From CAZUSO01 sp964622775 (GTDB taxonomy: Bacteria > Bacteroidota > Bacteroidia > Chitinophagales > Chitinophagaceae): a DNA stretch of 64,000 nt. Positions 25,987 to 33,986 of this stretch are shown here, piece after piece. The DNA is taken from contig CAZUSO010000001.1 of the NCBI GenBank assembly GCA_964622775.1, positions 62,001 through 126,000 of the forward strand. The letters run 5' to 3'. The number at the start of each line of letters is the position of its first letter. Position 1 is the stretch's first letter. The notes beneath the pieces were generated by a model. The model was not told where the DNA came from. It searched no databases and saw only the letters and a program-made list of their open reading frames with translations. The translations under genes were made by a program, and so were the position numbers.

Positions 25987-26676
25987 TTAAAAACCAAGAT
26001 TTAAACCGAACCGGATATCCAGTCTTCGGTAGTAAGGGCTGTGAACAAGGAACTCAATACCCTGGCTGGTGGAAACTGTTCTGGATGTGGCCGACTGTAG
26101 TACATCATACGATATGATAAAAACAAATGAGGCTTTGCTGGTGATTTGCTGGGCATAGCCCAGCCCTAACAAAGCGCTGGGAATGCCAAAGTTGAATTTT
26201 ACCTTTTCAACGCCGTTACCGTAAATCAACGCCGGAGCATAGTCTGTTGTATTACTGAAATTATATTCGCCGATCACAGAGGCAAAAAGACGGTCAAACA
26301 GGAAATAGCGCCCCCAGATATTGGGTGATATCACAATCCCGCGAGGAGTATGGTATTCATATTGATTGGTTGAAGTATTAAATATTTCTGTTCCGTTTTT
26401 AATGCTGAAATATTGAAAGCTCAGACCGACTCCTGCAGCAAGCCGATCGGTAAGCCGGTAGCCTGCAATCGGTGAAACCTGCAAAGAAAACATACCGCTT
26501 CCATAACCGGCGCCAAATCCACCACCCAGGATGAGCCGGTTAACATCAAACCCGGATTTTTTTGCGTTTTCCCGGTATTTTGCTTTTCCCGTTTTTCCAC
26601 TGCTGTTATACACTTCCTGAGCCTGCGACCCGAAATAACCCAGGCACAATACTACTAATAAAAAACAACGCTTCAT
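25987..26676 (-). CDS. Outer-membrane beta-barrel protein, hypothetical
   Basis: The 229 residues begin with a clear signal peptide (MKRCFLLVVLCLGYFGSQAQ). After a short linker come alternating amphipathic strands rich in Gly, Tyr and Phe (LILGGGFGAGYGSGMFSLQVSPIAGYRL, then RLAAGVGLSFQYFSI), ending with RRLDIRFGLNLGF, a terminal phenylalanine typical of beta-barrels. It is like porin-family proteins of Bacteroidota; no specific function can be named. It is convergent with the adenosyltransferase gene and stands alone. Confidence 0.75.
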   Translation of the reverse strand: MKRCFLLVVLCLGYFGSQAQEVYNSSGKTGKAKYRENAKKSGFDVNRLILGGGFGAGYGSGMFSLQVSPIAGYRLTDRLAAGVGLSFQYFSIKNGTEIFNTSTNQYEYHTPRGIVISPNIWGRYFLFDRLFASVIGEYNFSNTTDYAPALIYGNGVEKVKFNFGIPSALLGLGYAQQITSKASFVFIISYDVLQSATSRTVSTSQGIEFLVHSPYYRRLDIRFGLNLGF

Positions 26677-26770
26677 GTTTTTAATTTAAGAAGCGAATTT
26701 ACAATATATATTCTGTTTATGGATGAAAAATCAGCGGCCGCTCAGAGGACGCGCTTTTTAATTTTCTGCT

Positions 26771-26895
26771 GTGTTTTGTCCTCGTTTTGTTTCGCAACAA
26801 AAACTCACGCCAAAACAAGGAAGATATCACCTTGCAACTATGAGCTGTTGATATTAAGCCCCAAATTTACGGGGCTATCCCACTTAAAAGCGATT
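26771..26895 (+). repeat. Dispersed repeat element, copy A (inverted relative to 62.2 kb)
   Basis: The stretch 26784-26819 matches the reverse complement of 62312-62347 with one mismatch (core GGCGTGAGTTTTTG when read on the minus strand). Outside the core, GTGTTTTGTC at one end and a GGGCTATCCCACTTAAA-like word at the other are also shared, so the element is roughly 125 bases. The short reading frame across it is unlikely to be a gene. The rest of the 300-base spacer shows nothing. Confidence 0.6.
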
Positions 26896-26980
26896 TCCCT
26901 TTCTCCCCGCTGGATATGCCCCGTTCCTTATATTTTCATTACTTTTATGGCCGTTTATTTTTCAATCCTTAAATTTTGGT

Positions 26981-29050
26981 ATGACTAAAACTAAATTAAG
27001 TATTATGTTTTTATCCGCGGGCTTATTCCTCGCCGCCTGTAATACTACAGGAGACACCTCGAAAAACAATGATAATCCGGAATCGACTGTTGCGGATTTT
27101 CAGGTGAATGCCGAGTCGTTTGCAGATCTGCAACTGCTGCGCTACCAGGTGCCGGGCTGGGAAAAGCTCAGCGCACAGCAGAAAGAATTTGCCTACTATC
27201 TTTACCAGGCTTCAGTTTCCGGCCGGGATATCATCTGGGATCAACGCGGAAAATACAACCTGATGGTACGCAAAACCATTGAAGCTGTCTGGAGTACCTA
27301 TAAAGGGGAAAAATCCGGCGATGAATGGGAAAAGTTTAAAACCTATTGCGGCCAGGTATGGTTCAGCAACGGGGTTTATCACCATTACAGTACCGATAAG
27401 ATTGTGCCGGCCTGTGGCTTCGAATATTTCAGCGGCCTGATCAAAAACAGCGACCAAAGCAAATTGCCGCTCTCCGAAGGTCAAAGCGCGGATGATTTTC
27501 TGAGCCAGATGAAACAGGTTATGTTCGATGCCGGTTTCGCGCCTAAAATGGTAGACCTTCGTGCTGGCGTGGATAATGTGACTAACTCCTTCAATAATTT
27601 TTACGAAGGGGTCAGCCAGAAAGAAGTGGAAGCGTTTTATGGGAAATTCCCACAATCCGACCACGAGCCGGAATGGGGATTAAACAGCAAGCTGACCAAA
27701 GAAAACGGCCAGGTTGTGGAAAAAGTATGGAAGAGCGGGGGCATGTATGGATCTGCAATTGATAAGATGATTTATTGGCTGGAAAAGGCCATTCCGCTTT
27801 CCGAAAATGATCAGCAGAAAAAAGCGCTGACCCTGTTAGTAGAATATTACAAAACCGGCGACCTGAAGAAATGGGATGAATACAATATTGCCTGGACGCA
27901 AAACACGGAAACCGTTATTGATTTTACGAACGGCTTCATCGAGGTTTACGGAGATGCCATCGGTAAAAAAGGCAGCTACGAATCTATTGTTTCCATTAAA
28001 GATTTTGAAGCTACAAAACGCATCGAGGCTATTGCAAAGCAGGCTCAATGGTTTGAAGATAATTCACCATTGATGCCGGAACATAAAAAGAAAAGCGTAA
28101 AAGGCATTAACGCTAAGGTGATTAATGTGATTGTGGAAGCCGGCGATACCGCGCCCAGTACGCCTATTGGCATTAACCTGCCCAACTCCGACTGGCTCAG
28201 AAAAGAGCATGGCTCCAAGTCCGTATCGCTGGGCAATATCGTGCATGCCTACAACGAAAGCAGTGCCAGCAGCGGTATGCAGGAAGAGTTTGTGGATACA
28301 AAAGAAGATATTCAACGCCTAAAAGAATTTGGCAACCTCGGCAGCGACCTGCATACGGATATGCATGAATGTATCGGCCATGCTTCCGGACAAATCAACC
28401 CCGGCATCGGCACCCCGGATAAAACACTGAAAAATTATGCTTCCTGCTTAGAAGAAGCCCGCGCCGACTTAGTTGCGCTGTATTATATTATGGATCCCAA
28501 ATTGGTGGAAATAGGTGTGATGCCTTCGCTGGAAGTAGGCAAAGCGGAATATTACAGCTATATGATGAACGGACTGATGACCCAGCTGGTACGGTTGAAA
28601 TTAGGCGACAACATCGAAGAAGCGCACATGCGGAACCGTGCCCTGAATGCATACTGGGTATATGAAAAAGGTAAGAAAGATAATGTAGTGGAATTTATCA
28701 AAAGAGACGGAAAGACCTATGTGCAGATCAACGATTACGACAAGCTCCGTACCTTATTCGGGGAACTGCTTCGCGAAATTCAACGGATTAAATCCGAAGG
28801 CGATTTCAATGCAGGCAGGAACTTAGTGGAAACTTATGGTGTAAAGGTCAACCAGGAACTGCATAAGGAAGTGCTGGAACGCTATGCAAAGTTGAATATC
28901 AAGCCTTATAAGGGCTTTATTCAGCCGCGCCTGGTGCCGGTTATGGACGGTGATAAAGTTACGGATGTAAAAATAGAGTTCCCCTCCTCTTTCTTTGACC
29001 AGATGATGGAATATGCCCGGGATTATTCCCTGCTTCCGATTCATAATTAA
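26981..29050 (+). CDS. Dipeptidyl-peptidase III family metallopeptidase (M49), predicted lipoprotein
   Basis: This zinc peptidase removes dipeptides from the N-terminus of short peptides. The M49 zinc motif is HECIGH at residues 462-467 (HExxGH form), and the third ligand block EEARAD lies at 491-496. The N-terminus is a lipoprotein signal, MFLSAGLFLAAC, with the lipid-attachment cysteine at position 20. The mature enzyme is therefore predicted to sit on a membrane facing the periplasm or surface, whereas eukaryotic DPP III is cytosolic. The 689-residue length fits the family. It is a single gene. Confidence 0.9.
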   Translation: MTKTKLSIMFLSAGLFLAACNTTGDTSKNNDNPESTVADFQVNAESFADLQLLRYQVPGWEKLSAQQKEFAYYLYQASVSGRDIIWDQRGKYNLMVRKTIEAVWSTYKGEKSGDEWEKFKTYCGQVWFSNGVYHHYSTDKIVPACGFEYFSGLIKNSDQSKLPLSEGQSADDFLSQMKQVMFDAGFAPKMVDLRAGVDNVTNSFNNFYEGVSQKEVEAFYGKFPQSDHEPEWGLNSKLTKENGQVVEKVWKSGGMYGSAIDKMIYWLEKAIPLSENDQQKKALTLLVEYYKTGDLKKWDEYNIAWTQNTETVIDFTNGFIEVYGDAIGKKGSYESIVSIKDFEATKRIEAIAKQAQWFEDNSPLMPEHKKKSVKGINAKVINVIVEAGDTAPSTPIGINLPNSDWLRKEHGSKSVSLGNIVHAYNESSASSGMQEEFVDTKEDIQRLKEFGNLGSDLHTDMHECIGHASGQINPGIGTPDKTLKNYASCLEEARADLVALYYIMDPKLVEIGVMPSLEVGKAEYYSYMMNGLMTQLVRLKLGDNIEEAHMRNRALNAYWVYEKGKKDNVVEFIKRDGKTYVQINDYDKLRTLFGELLREIQRIKSEGDFNAGRNLVETYGVKVNQELHKEVLERYAKLNIKPYKGFIQPRLVPVMDGDKVTDVKIEFPSSFFDQMMEYARDYSLLPIHN

Positions 29051-29073
29051 TCCGAGAAGCAGCACCCGCTGAT

Positions 29074-29223
29074 GATGCTGTCTAAAAAGGCGTTTCACAC
29101 AAAGAGTGCAACGAATACAAAGAGACAAATAATATAGTGAATTGATTCCTGTATTATTTACGTTGTAACCTTTGTTTTCTTAGTTCGCTTGGTGTGAAAT
29201 AAACCGACTTTATAGACAGCATC
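29074..29223. repeat. Long imperfect inverted repeat, MITE-like
   Basis: The ends GATGCTGTCT (29074-29083) and AGACAGCATC (29214-29223) are perfect inverted copies. Inside, TTTCACAC (29093-29100) pairs with GTGTGAAA (29192-29199), and ACAAAG with CTTTGT further in. The roughly 150-base unit has no reading frame of interest and ends near a T-run. It could be a miniature mobile element or a long terminator for the M49 gene. Confidence 0.55.
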
Positions 29224-29294
29224 TTTTTTATGTTTTTGCAGCATTTTTTATTTAAAAAGTTCCGCATTTGACTATCTTCACCATCACATAATCT

Positions 29295-30183
29295 ATGCGA
29301 CTGCTGAGTAAAAAAGAAAGTATATATTAACTCTTGTGGGTGTTTTCATGGTGGAAATGGTCTCTATCCACCTGCTGCGCTACAGGAGTCTTTTATTGGA
29401 GGATACGCTGGTGGCTTTTATCGTATATACGGTAATTGTTTTCCCGGTAATACAATTCCGTTTTTTTCTCCCCCGGAAGTGCTAAAGGTTATAGCGCTGT
29501 CGTTTTTAATCCTGTAGTTAATAGCCGTTATCGTTGACGGGGGATTGCCTACTGTTGGTGTTCCTAATATCACCACTTCTTTTGCCGGCATATTGTGCGG
29601 CCGGCTGTTGCATCAGAAAAACAAATTACCGGCATTGCTGCTTGTTATTTTCTTCGTTCCAGCCTCCCTGTGGTATATCGGCGGGGAAAACATATACTGG
29701 TTTAATTTTATAAACTACCATACATTTACAGGCAGAGCCAACGAGTTGAAAGAAGAGGCCTGGTATGTTACGGGCAGGAATAACGATACGCTGACCAGCC
29801 GCTATTACCGCAACAAAACCGTTGTCCTTGATTTTTGGACTACCAGCTGCATGCCCTGTTACCGGGAGTTTCCCGATGTGGACAGCCTGTACAGGGTATT
29901 ACAGCAAAACCCTATTGAATTACAATCGGTAAATATACCCATGCCGGATGATACCGCAGGGCTGGCATTTGCCTATTTGGAGCAAAGAGGCTATGATTTC
30001 CCGAAATATGTAGGCAGCGAGCATGTAAAGAAATTGTTCGACATCAATGTATATCCTACTCTTGTCATTATGGAAAACAATAAAATGGTGTTCAGAGGGG
30101 ATTTATACCAGGCAAAGCAATTTTTAAACCGGCATTATCTTAAACCGGATCCCTTAATCCGATTGCTTACCGGGCATGATTAA
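29295..30183 (+). pseudogene. Decayed membrane-anchored thioredoxin/TlpA-family gene
   Basis: A membrane region followed by a thioredoxin-like domain can be read only by switching frames. ATG at 29295 gives MRLLSKKESI, then a shift near 29320-29330 leads into TLVGVFMVEMVSIHLLRYRS. A second shift at the T7/C5 runs of 29461-29474 leads into VLKVIALSFLIL, and a TAG stop lies at 29515-29517. The remaining open frame from 29545 encodes the last helix, then the domain TVVLDFWTTSCMPCYREFPD with an intact CMPC active site and a YPTLVIMENNK block. The lesions fall in the membrane part only. The thioredoxin part could still be made from a TTG start, but membrane insertion would be incomplete. Sequencing error at the homopolymers could explain at most the shifts. 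Confidence 0.65.
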
Positions 30184-30402
30184 CCGGGCATGTCGTAGCC
30201 GCTTTTGAAGGATTGTTTTTTGATGATTAATTTTTTCAATAATGACAATGGCTCTGAAAACCTGTATCAGCATGGCAATGCACGAATTTCCATAAGCTCC
30301 GGTAAAAGCAGAAAGAATTTGCGAATAAACGCCGGCAAAAGGGTCGTGATGTCCTGCTGTCTATTGCTTCATCCCTGATAAAAAACCCTTAATTTCGTCC
30401 CG

Positions 30403-31113
30403 ATGAAAAATATACTTCTTGCCAGCACTTCTTCCTTATTCGGCGGCAATTACTTAGCGTATCTTTCTGAAGAAATAACCGCGCTTTTTCAGGGAGTACG
30501 GGAAATTATTTTTATTCCTTATGCCCGTCCTTCGGGCATGTCTCACGATGATTATACGGCTAAAGCGGCTGCATTTTTTGCTGAATTGGGTATTAAAGTA
30601 AAAGGTTTGCATACCTTCACCAGTCCGGTAGAAGCCGTTCAACATGCAGCAGGCTTTTTCACCGGCGGAGGTAATACTTTCCTTTTAGTGAAAACATTAC
30701 ATGAGCTGAGTCTGATGCAGGAGCTGAAAGCCGCAGCAGAAAAAGGCGCTCCGTATTTAGGTACAAGCGCGGGATCCAATATCGCCGGCATTAATATGAA
30801 AACCACCAATGATATGCCCATTGTTTATCCGCCTTCGTTTGACTGCATGGGTTTGGTGCCTTTTAATATCAATCCGCACTATCTCGACTCAGACCCGGAG
30901 TTGAAACATAACGGCGAAACGCGGGAAACCCGTATCCTGGAATTTCATACCCAAAACATGATTCCCGTGGTAGGATTGCGGGAAGGCAACTGGATCCGCG
31001 TGAAGGACGATCGCATCACCACGGAAGGCTCGCAGCTTACCCGTATCTTTAAGCCGGGCAAAAGCCCTTGTGAAGTTGAGCCGGGAACAACGCTGAGCTT
31101 TAATTCCCGTTAA
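30403..31113 (+). CDS. pepE: Dipeptidase E (alpha-aspartyl dipeptidase, S51)
   Basis: It hydrolyses Asp-Xaa dipeptides in the cytoplasm. The 236 residues show the family opening LLASTSSLFGGNYLAYL, FFTGGGNTFLL, and the nucleophile serine S122 in GTSAGSN (the nucleophile elbow). Histidine H159 in NPHY is a likely partner of the triad. Length is normal. The aroC start follows after 11 bases, so the two genes are likely co-transcribed although unrelated in function. Confidence 0.92.
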   Translation: MKNILLASTSSLFGGNYLAYLSEEITALFQGVREIIFIPYARPSGMSHDDYTAKAAAFFAELGIKVKGLHTFTSPVEAVQHAAGFFTGGGNTFLLVKTLHELSLMQELKAAAEKGAPYLGTSAGSNIAGINMKTTNDMPIVYPPSFDCMGLVPFNINPHYLDSDPELKHNGETRETRILEFHTQNMIPVVGLREGNWIRVKDDRITTEGSQLTRIFKPGKSPCEVEPGTTLSFNSR

Positions 31114-31124
31114 CCACTCCTGCA

Positions 31125-32159
31125 ATGAATACTTTCGGACGTATATTAAGAATGCATGTTTTCGGAGCCTCACATGGCGAATGTGTTGGCGTGACAATGG
31201 ATGGTCTTCCGGCAGGATTGCCCATTGCGGATAACGATTTCAGCGCAGATCTGGACCGGAGGAAAGGCGGCGTACAAAAAGGCACCACACCGCGAAAAGA
31301 AGCGGATATCCCCATCATACAATCAGGCGTGTTCCGCGGTCATTCTACCGGAGCGCCGCTCATGATTATTTTCGAAAATAAGCAGGCCCGCCCTGAGGAT
31401 TATGAACAGCAACGCAACATTCCCCGTCCCGGCCATGCCGACTGGACAGCCCGCCAAAAATTCGGCGGCTTTGAAGATTTTCGCGGTGGCGGACATTTCA
31501 GCGCAAGAGTTACCGTTGGCCTTGTGGCTGCCGGAGTGATTGCAAAAAAGCTGCTGAACTGTTATGACACATCCATAACCATCCGGGCTGCGGTCACCCG
31601 CATTGCCGGGCTGACCGATCCGGTAGCCGGGCTGCAAAAGGCTATTGACGCTAAAGATTCTGTCGGCGGTATCATTGAATGTATCGCGTCAGGCCTCCCG
31701 CCTGCATTGGGAGAACCATTCTGGGACAGTGTGGAGTCATTGGTCGCCCATGCAATGTTTGCCATCCCGGCAGTAAAAGGCGTGGAATTCGGCGCCGGAT
31801 TTCACGCTGCGGAAATGTTTGGCAGTGAGCATAACGACAGCATATTAAATCAGGAAGGCCGGACAGCTACCAATCATGCCGGCGGTATAGCCGGCGGACT
31901 GACCAATGGTAATGATCTGCTGTTCCGCATTGCGGTGAAGCCTGCCGCGTCCACACCAAAGGAACAAACTTCTTTCAATTGGGATACGAACCAGATGAGC
32001 ACTTTTTCCGTTAAGGGCCGTCATGATCTTTGCGTGGCCTTACGTGCGCCGGTCATTGTGGAAGCGATGACGGCATTAGTGCTGGCTGATTTGATGATGC
32101 GGGAAGGAAAGATTCCCCATATTATCAGAGGGCGTGGCATGATGAATGACGGGTTGTGA
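31125..32159 (+). CDS. aroC: Chorismate synthase
   Basis: The last enzyme of the shikimate pathway, converting EPSP to chorismate with reduced FMN. The 344 residues include GRILRMHVFGASHGECVGVTMDGLPAG at the N-terminus, RPGHADWTARQKFGGFEDFRGGGHFSAR, and the C-terminal GRHDLCVALRAPVIVEAM. These are the three AroC signatures. It follows pepE closely. No other shikimate gene is in the window. Confidence 0.96.
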   Translation: MNTFGRILRMHVFGASHGECVGVTMDGLPAGLPIADNDFSADLDRRKGGVQKGTTPRKEADIPIIQSGVFRGHSTGAPLMIIFENKQARPEDYEQQRNIPRPGHADWTARQKFGGFEDFRGGGHFSARVTVGLVAAGVIAKKLLNCYDTSITIRAAVTRIAGLTDPVAGLQKAIDAKDSVGGIIECIASGLPPALGEPFWDSVESLVAHAMFAIPAVKGVEFGAGFHAAEMFGSEHNDSILNQEGRTATNHAGGIAGGLTNGNDLLFRIAVKPAASTPKEQTSFNWDTNQMSTFSVKGRHDLCVALRAPVIVEAMTALVLADLMMREGKIPHIIRGRGMMNDGL

Positions 32160-32184
32160 CAACCACTTATTTAATCACGAAAGT

Positions 32185-33474
32185 TTATTGCCCCGAAACT
32201 TTTATATTGTCAATTTCCCATGTAGCTCCGTCACTTTCGGAAGAGGTGTACCGGAAGGTAATATAAACCTCCTGATTACTGTATGCAGACAGGTCAAAAA
32301 CTATAGGTGTAAACACAAAATTGTTTTGCATAAAACTGCCCAGCTCTGTCCATGTTGCGTTATTAGGGTTTCCGGATCCGGAGTAGTCGGTCGAGATCAG
32401 GCATTTTAACGGATCTCCGTTATAATTGCCGGCATAATCCACGCTGAACAGTATTGTATTGAAACCAGACAGATTTAAGGCCTGACGCGTAATCAGCCAG
32501 TCTTCATTTTCATGGTTTCCGCCATCGTAACCCTTCATGACGGCACAGGGTTGCGGGTTGCCATAGTTTTCCGTATGCCATACCTGATCACCAAGCACAT
32601 TTACAGCATTCCAGTTATTGAGGTCATTGAACCCATCCGAAAAAATATCCGGGAGAGCCATGCAGCGTTCGTTATTGAACTGTACATCAGAAGTGTCTCG
32701 GATAAATAATTGCGGCGTGTTATTAAAACGGGTATAAATGCCGGTGATTATGCCGTTTCCCTCCGGAATTATTGCAGGCTGGAATCTTGCATAACCGCTC
32801 GTTCTTAACGTAATGCTTCCGCCGACACAGTCATTGACCGTATGGTTGGTGGCAGAAAGCAGGCTGGCGGGCTGCGCATAAGATGATCTCAGTTCATCGC
32901 GGCTAAACTCCACATTTTTTACAGCCACTAATTTATTCAGATAACTGCCGGCAGTATTGGGGTTGGACAGCTCGTTCAGGGTTAGTGTATCCGGAATAAC
33001 CGGGTTGGGGTAACTGGCCTTGACAATATGATCCGCGATTATAATAAAAGGAATATTACTGATTCCTCCTGTGGCATCGGGCGTATAGCCTAATTGAATA
33101 TTCTGCCCGTAATTACCAAGAAACAGACCGCCGCATTTCACATACACCTTTCGCCCCGCCGGATAGTCGTTGTACAGGTTACTTTGATCCAGCAGAATTT
33201 GTATGCCACCCGTTTCATCCTGGATGACAATGCTCTTAAAATAATTACCGCTGCGGTCGTCCATGACCACAACTCCTGAAATGATGATGCTGTCGTTCAA
33301 TGCTGCGCCCTGTTGCATTTGCTGCAGCTCCGCAATCGTTGTGCTTACCCGGATCTTAGGGTCGTAGCCCGTTTCATCCGGCGGTGCATCAAAATTCTTT
33401 TTTACGCAGGAGGGCATCGGAGACAATGCTCCCGCAAGGCATAAGCATAGCGTAAGGGTTAAGATATTTTTCAT
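32185..33474 (-). CDS. DUF5689 domain surface lipoprotein with C-terminal jelly-roll (choice-of-anchor J-like) domain
   Basis: About 429 residues. The N-terminal signal ends in a lipobox-like MPSC. A DUF5689-like OB-fold region follows (TTIAELQQMQQGAALNDSIIISGVVVMDDRSGNYFKSIVIQDETGGIQI). The C-terminal half has the pattern of cleaved-adhesin/choice-of-anchor modules (FSDGFNDLNNWNAVNVLG, GGNHENEDWLITRQALNLSG). Such proteins are exported to the cell surface in Bacteroidota and are thought to bind or process polymers or nucleic acids; the role here is unknown. The ATG at 33472-33474 is chosen because it starts the signal peptide. It is convergent with aroC. Confidence 0.8.
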   Translation of the reverse strand: MKNILTLTLCLCLAGALSPMPSCVKKNFDAPPDETGYDPKIRVSTTIAELQQMQQGAALNDSIIISGVVVMDDRSGNYFKSIVIQDETGGIQILLDQSNLYNDYPAGRKVYVKCGGLFLGNYGQNIQLGYTPDATGGISNIPFIIIADHIVKASYPNPVIPDTLTLNELSNPNTAGSYLNKLVAVKNVEFSRDELRSSYAQPASLLSATNHTVNDCVGGSITLRTSGYARFQPAIIPEGNGIITGIYTRFNNTPQLFIRDTSDVQFNNERCMALPDIFSDGFNDLNNWNAVNVLGDQVWHTENYGNPQPCAVMKGYDGGNHENEDWLITRQALNLSGFNTILFSVDYAGNYNGDPLKCLISTDYSGSGNPNNATWTELGSFMQNNFVFTPIVFDLSAYSNQEVYITFRYTSSESDGATWEIDNIKVSGQ

Positions 33475-33498
33475 GGTACAGGTACATATATAATGCAA

Positions 33499-33986
33499 AT
33501 AAACAAAATAATATCATGTGAATGTGTTTTTTGTCGGAAAATTTATTGAAGGCAGGATTTGCAACCAATATTTTGTTTGCTTAAAACGGGCGAATTTCAA
33601 GTTTGGGTTATACTGCTGCTCACCGGATAGCATTGTGCAATCAAAAATCTTTGTGGTATAGCCCTACAGGGACTTATAGATAAAACGGGATAAAAAAGTG
33701 CATTTCGTGAAATAAAAAAAGTACGCATCTTTGCAGCACCTTTGAAAGATGCGTACCGTTAATCCCTATGAGATTGAGGCGTTAAATTACGAAAATTTAA
33801 TTGCAGGCTACAAATTTCTGCTATCATAAATACAATGATTAACTATCTGCCGGCGGCCATTTGAATAGGAATTTGACTTTAGCCCATCCCCGAAAATTTT
33901 CCCTGTTAATATCTTTTAGCATTCGGAGTTCGACAGTTTTTGTTATTTTGTAGGGTTCATTTCCCCCGAATAAAAAATAATACCTG
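33499..33986. other. Gene-free spacer before dnaE with an isolated strong hairpin
   Basis: No gene is visible in this 490-base spacer. The perfect 12-bp stem GTACGCATCTTT/AAAGATGCGTAC lies at 33721-33732 and 33745-33756 with a 12-base loop. An A7 run precedes it, so on the minus strand it has the form of an intrinsic terminator, yet no minus-strand gene ends here. It may block antisense transcription or be a repeat fragment. Confidence 0.6.

Noticed and set aside
26719..26988. An 89-codon plus-strand frame before the M49 gene
   Set aside because: It runs through the dispersed repeat, overlaps the M49 start and has no recognisable protein pattern.
29545..30183. Intact TlpA-like gene starting at TTG 29545
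   Set aside because: The start would fall inside the membrane region, and upstream sequence clearly continues the protein in other frames, so the locus is better called a broken gene.
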